The translations under genes were made by a program, and so were the position numbers. Shown here one piece after another: positions 26,537-35,530 of a DNA stretch of 64,000 bases. Each line of letters begins with the position of its first letter. Positions within the stretch are counted from its first letter, which is position 1. Under the pieces are notes generated by a model. It was not told the origin of the DNA. It worked only from the letters and a program-made list of their open reading frames with translations, and did no database searches. The stretch lies in NCBI GenBank assembly GCA_016124235.1, contig WGOC01000042.1, forward strand, positions 1 to 64,000, written 5' to 3'. Source of the DNA: a bacterium. Its GTDB lineage: Bacteria; Verrucomicrobiota; Verrucomicrobiia; Limisphaerales; RI-55.

Positions 26537-29186
26537 GTTGAGAGCCAGTAGTTCGTTGCGGATGGCGGTCGTGTGTCTTGCGGCGTGTCACTTTGCTCTT
26601 CCGACGTTGTCGACTGCTGCGCCGCCTGCTCCTCGAGTCTATCGCGAACGCGTCGGACCGCATTGGCTCAAGAACAAGACTCAGTTTTGGTATCGGAACG
26701 ACAATCGGAGTGGCACTCACGAATTCATTTTCGTCGATGCGGAAAAGGGAACCCGCGAACCGGCGTTCGACCACGCTGCGGTAGCGCGACAAATCGGCGG
26801 CAGCGCAACGGCTGACAAACTGCCGGTCGAATCACTGAAGTTCGGCGACGATGGCGCGAGCATCCAATTGATCGGCGCGAAACAGTCCTGGGAATTGAAT
26901 CGCGCCAGCGGCGAAATCAACGCGATCAGTGGGACGGACAGCGCCACGGTCGGCTTGACGCCAAGCGAATTCGTTCGCCCGTCCAGGAACGGCGGCGAGG
27001 AAACGGAGCTGACTTTTGCGAACCATCTTGAACGGGAAGTCACACTGTTCTGGATCGATCCTGGCGGCAATCGCATTGGCTATGGCACGCTTCAACCCGG
27101 AGGAAAGCGCGAACAACACACCTTTGCGGGGCACAGTTGGTTGATTACCGAAAAAGACGGCCAAGAACCTTTGGCCGCGTTTGTCGCTGAGCACGGTGCG
27201 GCCACAGCAGTGGTCGATGAAGAAACTCCAAAACCACGGGAACGGCGTCGGCGCGATGCCGAAAGCAAGGCAACTTTTGTCCCGTCACCGAATGGCCAAT
27301 GGGAGGCTTTCGTTCGCGAAGACAATCTTTGGTTGCGATCGGCGGAGAACAAAAAGGAAAGCCAACTGACGACCGACGGCGTTGCCAAGAATTCCTATCA
27401 CCGGGACGCGATTCGTGACCGGGCGATCGGCATGAATTACGACAAGCCCGATTATCCGGCATCATTGCCGGAGGTTTTTTGGTCGCCCGACTCACGATGG
27501 TTGATCGCTCTCAAAACAACGGTCGTACCGGAACCACGAGTGACCTTGATTCAATCTTCACCCGATGGTCAGTTGCAGCCGAAGCAAGAATCCTATCCCT
27601 ACATCAAACCTGGTGGTGAAGTGCCGCAGCAGGAAGTGCATTTGTTCGAGGCGGACAGCGGTCGGGAATTCGTCGTGGATCAGAGTTCGTTCACGAATCA
27701 ATGGGACTTGGGCAATTTCCGTTGGGAGGAGGATTCAAGTCGGTTCACTTTTCTCTTCAATCAACGTGGGCATCAGTTACTGCGAGTGATCTCGGTAAGC
27801 GCGGAACACGAAGCGCGAAGCGTGGGACGAGATTTGGGCTCGGCGGGAGCCTCGCCCTACCAGGCGTTGGTGAAGACTTTGATCGAAGAGAGTTCCAATA
27901 CGTTCATTGATTATTCGCAGAAGACCTATCTGAACTTCCTCGAAAAACGCGGGGAGATAATCTGGATGTCCGAGCGAGACGGTTGGAATCATCTTTACCT
28001 TTTTGACGCATCGACAGGTGCCTTGAAGCGTCAGCTAACGAAAGGCGAATGGGTGGTGCGTGACGTGGAACGCGTGGACGAGGATGCGGGCGTTGTTTGG
28101 TTTTGGGCGATGGGCCGCGAGCCCGGGCAAGACGCATATTATCGCCAATTGTGTCGAATCGACCTCGGATCGCCCGAGTCCGCTGCAGCGACTGTGGCAT
28201 CGGCAACTGGTTCTCCCGAGAACGGCCAGTTGACTGTCGTGCCGTTGACGGATGGCGACGGCGATCACTCAATTCAATGGTCGCCGGACAACCGGTTCGT
28301 GATCGATACCTGGTCGCGGGTTGATCGGCCGCCGACTCATGAACTACGCAATGCTACGAATGGGACGCTCATTTGCAAACTGGAAGAGGCCGACGCGAGT
28401 GAGATCTCCGACGCGGGGTATCGATTTCCCGAGCGATTCATCGCCAAAGGGCGTGATGGCAAAACGGACATCTTCGGCATAATCTATTTCCCAAAAAACT
28501 TCGACGCCACGAAAAAGTATCCGGTGATCGAAAACATTTACGCCGGGCCGCACGGCGCGTTTGTCCCAAAGTCCTTTCACGCGCGGTACCGGCATCAACA
28601 GGAGATCGCTGACCGTGGTTTTGTCATCGTCCAGATCGATGGAATGGGCACGAATTGGCGCAGTAAAAAGTTCCACGATGTGGCTTGGAAAAATTTGAAG
28701 GACGCCGGTTTTCCGGATCGGATCGCGTGGATGAAAGCGGCGGCGGCCACGCGGACCTGGATGGATTTGGCACGCGTCGGGATTTACGGCGGATCTGCTG
28801 GCGGGCAGAACGCGTTGCGCGCGGTTTTGGATTACGCAGATTTCTACAAAGCCGCCGCAGCGGATTGCGGTTGTCACGATAATCGCATTGACAAGATCTG
28901 GTGGAACGAGGCGTGGATGGGATTGCCGGGGGACGGGAGCTACGTGAAGAGTTCGAACGTCGAGGACGCTCACAAACTGGGCGGTGCCTTGCTACTCACC
29001 GTAGGCGAGCTCGACAAAAATGTGGACCCATCGAGCACTTATCAAGTGGTCGGCGCGTTGCAGAAAGCTGGCAAGCAATTCGAATTCATGCCGATGGTTG
29101 GTGCTGGCCACGGTTCCGCCGAAAGCGATTTTGGTCGCCATCTGCGCGCGGACTTTTTCGTGCGGAAGTTGATTGAAATGCGGTGA
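26526..29186 (+). CDS. S9 family (dipeptidyl-peptidase IV-like) serine peptidase, exported
   Basis: An 886-residue exported prolyl-oligopeptidase-family enzyme. After a signal peptide (MAVVCLAACHFALPTLSTAA, from residue 13) comes an unusual 200-residue N-terminal part, then the DPP-IV-type eight-bladed propeller (about 230-640). The alpha/beta-hydrolase domain has Ser757 in YGGSAGGQ, Asp830 in GELDKNV and His862 in GAGHGSAES. It would release dipeptides or process peptides in the periplasm. It overlaps the upstream DUF885 gene and converges on the HEAT-repeat gene 61 bp away. The N-terminal part has a VHL-like stretch (LTFANHLEREVTLFWIDPGG) that may be an extra beta-domain. Confidence 0.93.
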   Translation: MGSELRASSSLRMAVVCLAACHFALPTLSTAAPPAPRVYRERVGPHWLKNKTQFWYRNDNRSGTHEFIFVDAEKGTREPAFDHAAVARQIGGSATADKLPVESLKFGDDGASIQLIGAKQSWELNRASGEINAISGTDSATVGLTPSEFVRPSRNGGEETELTFANHLEREVTLFWIDPGGNRIGYGTLQPGGKREQHTFAGHSWLITEKDGQEPLAAFVAEHGAATAVVDEETPKPRERRRRDAESKATFVPSPNGQWEAFVREDNLWLRSAENKKESQLTTDGVAKNSYHRDAIRDRAIGMNYDKPDYPASLPEVFWSPDSRWLIALKTTVVPEPRVTLIQSSPDGQLQPKQESYPYIKPGGEVPQQEVHLFEADSGREFVVDQSSFTNQWDLGNFRWEEDSSRFTFLFNQRGHQLLRVISVSAEHEARSVGRDLGSAGASPYQALVKTLIEESSNTFIDYSQKTYLNFLEKRGEIIWMSERDGWNHLYLFDASTGALKRQLTKGEWVVRDVERVDEDAGVVWFWAMGREPGQDAYYRQLCRIDLGSPESAAATVASATGSPENGQLTVVPLTDGDGDHSIQWSPDNRFVIDTWSRVDRPPTHELRNATNGTLICKLEEADASEISDAGYRFPERFIAKGRDGKTDIFGIIYFPKNFDATKKYPVIENIYAGPHGAFVPKSFHARYRHQQEIADRGFVIVQIDGMGTNWRSKKFHDVAWKNLKDAGFPDRIAWMKAAAATRTWMDLARVGIYGGSAGGQNALRAVLDYADFYKAAAADCGCHDNRIDKIWWNEAWMGLPGDGSYVKSSNVEDAHKLGGALLLTVGELDKNVDPSSTYQVVGALQKAGKQFEFMPMVGAGHGSAESDFGRHLRADFFVRKLIEMR

Positions 29187-29247
29187 CTGATTCAATCGCC
29201 GTCCGACGGCGATGGGTGCGAAGCGAAATCGCGCAACCAACACAGCA

Positions 29248-31566
29248 TCATTTGTCGCGCCCGATATCCCGCAACGACGAACGGGCGGCGCGTTTCACAA
29301 AGTCTTCCTTGTCGTCCAGAAGTTTGCGCAATTCCGGTGTCGCTTCCTCAGCGTCCTTGCCCAGTTCGCCGAGGCGTTGGGCGGCGTATTGGCGGACGTA
29401 AGGATCGGAATTGCCAAGCGCGCGGACCAATAACGGTACGGATCGAACACGCATGCCAGCGAGTACTTCCAGCGCCTGCTCTCGTTCGGTGGAACTCTCG
29501 GTGAGCGCGTAGAGTTTTTCCGCGGCCGGTTCGGCGGCGCGCCCGAGTTTTCCGAGTTCTTCAATCGCGGCGACGCGGACGACTTGCGCCTGATCGTCGA
29601 GTGCCGTCTTGAGCATGTCGACTTTGCGATTCTTGTCGGTTTCGATTTGTGCCATCGCCGTCACACACGCGGCGCGTGTTTCGGCGTCGTTACACGTGAG
29701 ATTCTTTTCGAGTTCGGGAAGGGCGGCACTCGCGCTTGCGCCCATCGCTCCCAGAGACGCGACAATGGACTTTTGGAACGGCGGCTTCGTAGTGGGTAAA
29801 AGTTTTGTGAGCGCCGGCACTGCGGAACGTGCGACCGCGCCCAATTCGCCGATCGCGCTCACCACTGCTTCGTGGACCTTTGGCTCGGGCCGTTGAAGTG
29901 CGTCGACGAGCGGACCCGCCGCGGAGCCGCCCGCGTTACCACATTTGCCGAGGGCTTGGGCGCAACTTGCGGCGACGGACGGATCGTTGTCTTGCAGGCC
30001 TTTTATCAATGAAGGAATCGCGCGCCGGGCTCCGGGGCCAATTTGCGCAAGTGCTCTGGCTCCGGATTCACGCGTCCCGGGCTCGCGGCTCAAAAGTGCG
30101 GCTTCCGCCAGCGGGACGACGATGTCGGGCTTGGCGCCAGCTGAGGCCAATGTGGTGAGTGCTGCGTTGCGCACTTCGCCGGAGCCCTGTTTTGCCAGTC
30201 TCTCCAAATCGGGAATGGCAGAAGACGCTTCATCACCGACCAGTGCAAGGACGCGGAGGGCATCGAGCTGTCGGTCCGAATCGTTGGATTGCAGACCGTC
30301 GATCATTGTGGGAACGGCTTCGGAACCGAGTTCGCGCAGGCAATTTACGGACCAGTGGTTCGAATCGCCACCGGTGCCCGCCATCACTTTAATCAGCGCC
30401 GGAACTGCCGGAGCGCCAATTTGAATCAACGCTTCATCGATGGCCGCGGTTGTTTCATTGGTGGTGGCTTCCTTAGTTCGCGCGGCGATCAGGGAGGGAA
30501 CTGCTCCGGCGGCGTCCGGGCCGATGTCTCCCAGATAAGTGGCGCCGACTTTGATTGCTCCTTCGTCGTCGGAGTTGACCATCATTTGGAGCAGGGGAAC
30601 AGAAGTTGTGGCGGCTGGCTCCATTAAGATGATGGCGTTCGATGCTTCGAGCCGAACGCTTTCGGAATCACTCCGCAGCAGCGGCACGACCATGTCCAGA
30701 AGCGCAGCCGGATCGTAATTGAGCTTGCTCAGCGCGTGAATCATCGGCGCCCGTGCCGCGTCCTCTTTTTCGGCGCGCAAGGCGGCGGCCAGTTTGGGCG
30801 CGGATTCTTTTGCTGGTTCCCCCATCCATTCAAGGGCCAGCGCAGCTCCGGCACGCGTATTTGTCTGAGCACTCTCCAAGCCGGCCTCAAGTTCGGGGAT
30901 CGCCGCGGGCCCAATCTTCCCGAGAGCTTCGGCGGATTTTTCGCGGACGTCGGAATCGCCGTCGTTGAGATTCTTAACTAGTAACGAAATGGCATTGGTC
31001 GCCAGCGGACCGATCCAGCTGATTGCCTTGGCCGCACCTTCGCGCATGACATCGCGGTCGCTGGCAAGTGCGTTGGTCAGGGCGGGCAGGGCGGCTGTGC
31101 CGATGGAGCCGAGCGCAAAGGCGATACGATATCGCGTCTGCTCGTGGTAGCCACCCCGGTCCGCGCGCTCGAGTTCATTGATCAACGCGGGAACGGCTGC
31201 AGCCGCGTCCGGTCCAATCCGCGCGAGGGCAGTGATCGAGTTGAACCACACCTGACGTTCATTATCGCCGAGCGCCTTGATCAATTCGGGAACGGCGTCT
31301 TTGGCTTCGGCGCCCAGTTGGCTAAGGCGGTAGGATGCTTCGCGCCGGATTTCCTTGTCTCCCGACTGCAGTCCTTCGATCAGGTCGGCGATCTTCGGTT
31401 TTTTGGGTTCGGCCGAGCGGCTTTCCCAAGAGCCGATCCCGGCGAGAAGAAACGCGATCATTAACACGATCAAAGATGCGGTCGTGCTTCGGCCTCGCCG
31501 GCGTCCGATGCTTTTCGGCAAAGCGAAAGAATTTTCCGGGCTCGCGGAATCAAGTCGGGTCTTCAT
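29248..31566 (-). CDS. Large exported HEAT-repeat protein
   Basis: A 772-residue protein made almost wholly of HEAT repeats. After an Arg-rich start (GRRRGRS) and one hydrophobic signal-anchor (LIVLMIAFLLAGIGSW), about 17 to 18 repeats of 35-40 residues follow, each with an A-V-P-x-L-I/L core such as KDAVPELIKALGDNERQVW and AAAVPALINELERADRG. There is no enzyme domain; the solenoid should serve as a protein-binding scaffold outside the inner membrane. It lies on the same strand downstream of the DUF1592-DUF1552 pair but is separated by a terminator hairpin. The ATG at 31566 is preferred over one nine codons earlier that overlaps that terminator. Confidence 0.88.
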   Translation of the reverse strand: MKTRLDSASPENSFALPKSIGRRRGRSTTASLIVLMIAFLLAGIGSWESRSAEPKKPKIADLIEGLQSGDKEIRREASYRLSQLGAEAKDAVPELIKALGDNERQVWFNSITALARIGPDAAAAVPALINELERADRGGYHEQTRYRIAFALGSIGTAALPALTNALASDRDVMREGAAKAISWIGPLATNAISLLVKNLNDGDSDVREKSAEALGKIGPAAIPELEAGLESAQTNTRAGAALALEWMGEPAKESAPKLAAALRAEKEDAARAPMIHALSKLNYDPAALLDMVVPLLRSDSESVRLEASNAIILMEPAATTSVPLLQMMVNSDDEGAIKVGATYLGDIGPDAAGAVPSLIAARTKEATTNETTAAIDEALIQIGAPAVPALIKVMAGTGGDSNHWSVNCLRELGSEAVPTMIDGLQSNDSDRQLDALRVLALVGDEASSAIPDLERLAKQGSGEVRNAALTTLASAGAKPDIVVPLAEAALLSREPGTRESGARALAQIGPGARRAIPSLIKGLQDNDPSVAASCAQALGKCGNAGGSAAGPLVDALQRPEPKVHEAVVSAIGELGAVARSAVPALTKLLPTTKPPFQKSIVASLGAMGASASAALPELEKNLTCNDAETRAACVTAMAQIETDKNRKVDMLKTALDDQAQVVRVAAIEELGKLGRAAEPAAEKLYALTESSTEREQALEVLAGMRVRSVPLLVRALGNSDPYVRQYAAQRLGELGKDAEEATPELRKLLDDKEDFVKRAARSSLRDIGRDK

Positions 31567-31591
31567 GTTTGGTAGTTGCTCGAGCACAAAC

Positions 31592-31619
31592 AAAAAAGGT
31601 CCGCCTATCCTGACGGACC
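31592..31619 (-). terminator. Terminator after the first DUF1552 gene
   Basis: On the minus strand a 6-bp stem GGTCCG / CGGACC with a 10-nt loop is followed by six T residues, 28 bp past the DUF1552 stop. It separates that operon from the HEAT-repeat gene. Confidence 0.7.
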
Positions 31620-31646
31620 GTGCATAAAGTCAGTTACCCGTGGTGC

Positions 31647-33008
31647 TCAGCCTTCGAGGCCGCGCAGCCGGCCGGTGGCGTCACCGAATTCGTCAGTGTG
31701 CACACCCATGCGGTCAAACATCGACAGGAACAAATTATTGAGTGGCGTCTCGATCGGATGCCGGACGAATCGACCGGTGCGAATCGTTCCGCCGGCCCGT
31801 CCCGCGATCATGATCGGCAGGTTTTCGTTGTTGTGCTTGTTGCCGTCGCAAATGCCGGCGCCATAAACGATCATGCAATTATCGAGCAACGTCCCGTCGC
31901 CTTCCTTGATGTTCTTGAGCCGGTTGACGGTGTAGGCGACCTGCTGGGCGTGGTAATGATTGATCTTCGCAATCTTCTCCAGCTTCACCGGGTCACCCTG
32001 ATGATGGGAGATCGAATGATGACCATCGTTCACGCCGATCTCGCGGTAGGGACGGTTGCTGCCTTCGTTGGCGATCACAAACGTGCACACTCGCGTCACA
32101 TCCGATTGAAACGCCAACGTCATCATGTCACCCATCATGCGGATGTGTTCGCCCATGTCCTTCGGCGCGCTCGATGGCTTCTCAACACCGGCAATAACTT
32201 CAGCCGTGTGGGTGGACATCTTTTCCGCTTTTTCAATGCGCTGTTCGATTTCGCGGACGGCTGTCAAATATTCATCGATCTTCTGCCGGTCGTTTCCGCT
32301 CACCTTGGTGTTGAGCTTCTGCGCATCTTCCATCACGAAATCCAAAATCGACTTCTTGAACTGCCGTCGACGCAGGAAGCTGTTGGCGGATTCTTCTGCG
32401 TTGCCATTGCCGAACAAGCGCTCAAAGACCAGTCGGGGATCGGTCTCCTTGGTCATCGGCGTCGTTTCGTCGCGCCAGGAGATGTTGTTCGAGTAAGCGC
32501 ACGAGTAACCAGAATCGCACTTCCCGGCCTGGCGACCTTTTTCGATGCCGATTTCGAGCGAGGCAAACTTGGTTTCGTTGGCAATGTGTTCCGCCACGAA
32601 TTGATCGCACGAAATCCCCGCGCGGATCTTTGAGCCTTCGCTCTTCAACGGCTGGACGCCGGTCAGAAAGACCGCGGCCGAGCGAGCGTGATCGCCGGGG
32701 CCATCGCCATTCGCGCGCCCCTTGTCCTGGGTGAGGCCGGACATGATGAGAATGTCGCGCTTGAGGTGGTTGAACGGCTGGAGAATGTAGGGCAACGAGA
32801 AATTCGCACCTTCGCCTTCGGGGAGCCACTTGGCCATGTTCATGCCGTTGGGGACGAACATGAACGCCATACGGACGGGTGGTTTGCCAGCTCCGGTCGC
32901 AGCGGCGGCAGCGCGCACGGGCGCCATGCATTCCAGCATGGGCAGTGCAATGGCGGTTCCCAGACCTCGCAGGAAGGTCCGGCGTTTGAGAATGGCTTTG
33001 TTCATCAT
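31647..33008 (-). CDS. DUF1552 protein with Tat-type signal
   Basis: A 453-residue member of the DUF1552 family, known almost only from Planctomycetota and Verrucomicrobiota. The N-terminus is a twin-arginine signal (KRRTFLRGLGTAIALP). The body shows family landmarks: MAFMFVPNGMNMAKWLPEGE, ILIMSGLTQDKG, NDGHHSISHHQGDPVKLEKI, and YGAGICDGNKHNNENLPIMI with the C-terminal LFLSMFDRMGVHTDEFGDAT. The fold resembles alkaline-phosphatase-like DUF1501 proteins. The ATG overlaps the stop of the upstream DUF1592 gene by four bases. The paired products are thought to act together outside the cytoplasm; the substrate is not known. Confidence 0.9.
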   Translation of the reverse strand: MMNKAILKRRTFLRGLGTAIALPMLECMAPVRAAAAATGAGKPPVRMAFMFVPNGMNMAKWLPEGEGANFSLPYILQPFNHLKRDILIMSGLTQDKGRANGDGPGDHARSAAVFLTGVQPLKSEGSKIRAGISCDQFVAEHIANETKFASLEIGIEKGRQAGKCDSGYSCAYSNNISWRDETTPMTKETDPRLVFERLFGNGNAEESANSFLRRRQFKKSILDFVMEDAQKLNTKVSGNDRQKIDEYLTAVREIEQRIEKAEKMSTHTAEVIAGVEKPSSAPKDMGEHIRMMGDMMTLAFQSDVTRVCTFVIANEGSNRPYREIGVNDGHHSISHHQGDPVKLEKIAKINHYHAQQVAYTVNRLKNIKEGDGTLLDNCMIVYGAGICDGNKHNNENLPIMIAGRAGGTIRTGRFVRHPIETPLNNLFLSMFDRMGVHTDEFGDATGRLRGLEG

Positions 33009-35320
33009 GATTCGTTTCCGGTTACCTGCCGCATTTCAAACGGCTTGCTGTTCACAATTTCCCAAATCAGCGTTGAGAACTTGTAATCGTTCTTCTTCAG
33101 CTTCGCGACAATATCATCAACCACGCATTTGTCGTAAAATTCTAAACCTCGCCCTAGCGCGAAGGTCAACATCTTCTCCGTGACCGTTCGCGTAAAGTTA
33201 TCGCCGTGTTTCAGCAGTTCCTTGAGCTGTTCCGGTCCTTGAAACGCCCGGCCGTCGGGCGTCTTGCCCGAAGGGTCGATGGGATAATTACCGTCCTTGT
33301 CGCGCCACATGCCGATCGCGTCGTAGTTTTCAAAGGCGAATCCAAGCGGGTCCATCTTTTCGTGGCAGGTGGCGCATTCCGGATTGGCCCGGTGTTGTTC
33401 CATGCGTTTGCGTAGCGAGGCGTTTAGGTCGACCGCGGAATTGCTGTCGAGCTTGGGAACGTTCGGCGGCGGCGGCGGTGGCGGAGTGCCCAGCACTTGT
33501 TCCAGGATCCATTTGCCACGATTCACGGGCGAGGTTCGGTTTGGGTTGGAGGTCAGCGTCAGAATACTTCCCTGCGTGAGAATGCCACCGCGGTGTTCCT
33601 CCGGCGTCAAGGTGACGCGTTGGAACTCGTCGCCCTTGATTCCGGGAATGCCATAATGCTTGGCGAGCCGTTCGTTCACGAAAGTGAAATTGGCCGTCAG
33701 CAAATCCATGATGCTGCGGTCTTCCTTCAGGATCGCCTGGAAGAACAACAACGTCTCTTTCTGCATGGCTTCGCGTAAGGGCTCGTCAAACTTTGGATAC
33801 AAATCCGGATCGGGAGAAACGTCGAATGTCCGCACTTGCAACCATTGACCGGCGAAGTTTTCCACGAGCCCCCAGATTTTCGGATCGGCCATCATGCGTT
33901 GCACCTGGGCTTTGAGCACCTCCGGCTTGTGCAACTCTTTCCGGGCCGCGACCTCTTCCAATTCGTCATCCGGCATGCTGCTCCAGAGAAAATAGGAAAG
34001 TCGGGATGCCAGTTCGAAATCGTTCAGGCGGCGTGCTTCGCCGGGTTTGGCCTGCTGATCCAATTCCCAACGGAAAAGAAACTTGGGTGACACAAGCACG
34101 GCTTCCGCGGCGAGCTGCATTCCTTGTTCAAAGGTGCCGCCCTCTTTCATTGCCATTTGCACAAAGTTGGCGAGGCGGTCCACTTCATCATCCGTTGCCG
34201 GTCGGCGAAACGCGCGGCTCGCAAAACGCTTCAGATACTCGCGAGCGAGCTGCTTTTCTTCACCCGGTTTCGGTGAGCGCGGAATGATCCGCCGGTGGCC
34301 ATCGGGATAGACGATTTCGGCGTCGGTCGGGCCAATAACGTCCACGTGTTTTACGAACACATTACGATCGCCCGCTGAATTGAAATTGTTCAAGTAAGCG
34401 AGCGTAAGAGGCTGGCTGCCGGCGTCGGCCTTCACCTTGACGTCGTAATCACCGGGCGTCGCATCGCTCGCTGATACCTCGACGACTTTCAATTCGCGAT
34501 CCCCCAGCTTTACGGATAACTTGGGAAGTTCCGATCCGGCCAGGTCCGCGAAGGCGTGGATGCGCAAAATATAATCGCCGGACTTCGGGAATTTGACCTC
34601 CGCCCGGGCGCCGCCTTCGCGCCAGAAACCAACGACGCCTTCCTCGACGCGCACGTCCTCACCTTGCTTCTCCGGACTAAACGCCTTGCCTGGAATCTCA
34701 GTGTGCGGAATCAGACCCGTGGGATCGGTGACGATCGCTTTCGTGACAATCTTTTCAGCGGCGGCCAGGTACTTCTCGAGCAACATCGGCGGAAGCGAGA
34801 GCACGTCGCCGTTGTTGTCGAATCCGTAGCCGACCTCATCAAGCGGAAAATCGGCGGCCGGTTTGAAATCCACTCCCATCAGGTCGCGGATGGTGTTGTT
34901 GTATTCCGCGCGATTCAAACGGCGGATCGTCACGCGTCCGGGATTCACCGGCCCGCCGCAGTCAAACTTGGCCAGCTCCTTGTCGATGAACAGCACCAGT
35001 TGATGCCGGTCTTCCTCGCTCGGCTGGGTCTTCTTCTTGGGCGGCATTTCCCGCGTCTCGAGCATGTCGCGCACGTCCGCCCATAGGTCCTGGTTTTCCC
35101 ACATCTTGGGCTCTGCCTGAAACTGCTCGAGATTGATGTCGCCCTTCTGCTTGTCGTTGTTATGGCAATCGTAACAGTAGTTGGCGAAGAAGCCGCGGAC
35201 ATGCTGCACGTAATCCACCTGCGAGAGGCTGGCGGGCAGCGGCTGGTAATCGGCCGCTCCGCATGGCATCGCGGTGGCGACTGAGAGTGCAAAGACGACA
35301 GTTGCTGATGAGCAATTCAT
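33005..35320 (-). CDS. DUF1592 cytochrome-like protein (DUF1587/1592/1588/1585)
   Basis: A 771-residue exported protein with two c-type haem motifs. Order: signal peptide; N-terminal cytochrome domain with C49-YD-CH; DUF1587 (VTIRRLNRAEYNNTIRDLMG); a beta-rich carbohydrate-binding-like insert (about 200-320); DUF1592 (FASRAFRRPATDDEVDRLAN, ASRLSYFLWSSMPDDELEE); DUF1588 (HRGGILTQGSILTLTSNPNR ahead of GTPPPPPPPNVP); second haem C649-AT-CH in a DPLGFAFENYD context; DUF1585 C-terminus (FALGRGLEFYDKCVVDDI). This domain string is typical of Planctomycetota/Verrucomicrobiota and is proposed to transfer electrons during polysaccharide breakdown, which is unproven. Confidence 0.93.
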   Translation of the reverse strand: MNCSSATVVFALSVATAMPCGAADYQPLPASLSQVDYVQHVRGFFANYCYDCHNNDKQKGDINLEQFQAEPKMWENQDLWADVRDMLETREMPPKKKTQPSEEDRHQLVLFIDKELAKFDCGGPVNPGRVTIRRLNRAEYNNTIRDLMGVDFKPAADFPLDEVGYGFDNNGDVLSLPPMLLEKYLAAAEKIVTKAIVTDPTGLIPHTEIPGKAFSPEKQGEDVRVEEGVVGFWREGGARAEVKFPKSGDYILRIHAFADLAGSELPKLSVKLGDRELKVVEVSASDATPGDYDVKVKADAGSQPLTLAYLNNFNSAGDRNVFVKHVDVIGPTDAEIVYPDGHRRIIPRSPKPGEEKQLAREYLKRFASRAFRRPATDDEVDRLANFVQMAMKEGGTFEQGMQLAAEAVLVSPKFLFRWELDQQAKPGEARRLNDFELASRLSYFLWSSMPDDELEEVAARKELHKPEVLKAQVQRMMADPKIWGLVENFAGQWLQVRTFDVSPDPDLYPKFDEPLREAMQKETLLFFQAILKEDRSIMDLLTANFTFVNERLAKHYGIPGIKGDEFQRVTLTPEEHRGGILTQGSILTLTSNPNRTSPVNRGKWILEQVLGTPPPPPPPNVPKLDSNSAVDLNASLRKRMEQHRANPECATCHEKMDPLGFAFENYDAIGMWRDKDGNYPIDPSGKTPDGRAFQGPEQLKELLKHGDNFTRTVTEKMLTFALGRGLEFYDKCVVDDIVAKLKKNDYKFSTLIWEIVNSKPFEMRQVTGNES

Positions 35321-35530
35321 GCGGACGCGTTCAACCTGTTAAATACGTTTCTGCGGGCAGAATATTCAGATTTTGACCAGAATGCACGGCTTGTTGGGCA
35401 CTTTTTAGGCCAGCTTCTGCAGTTTGCAAACCAAGTAGCCACACTTTTCCTTGTTCAGAAACTACCCAAGTTCGGTCAGGTCTGGCTGGCTTGATGGTGG
35501 CGCGTGTGACAATCTGCCCCGCAGGCAGGC

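Noticed and set aside
31620..32633. Plus-strand frame of 337 codons opposite DUF1552
   Set aside because: His/Arg-rich antisense of a conserved family.
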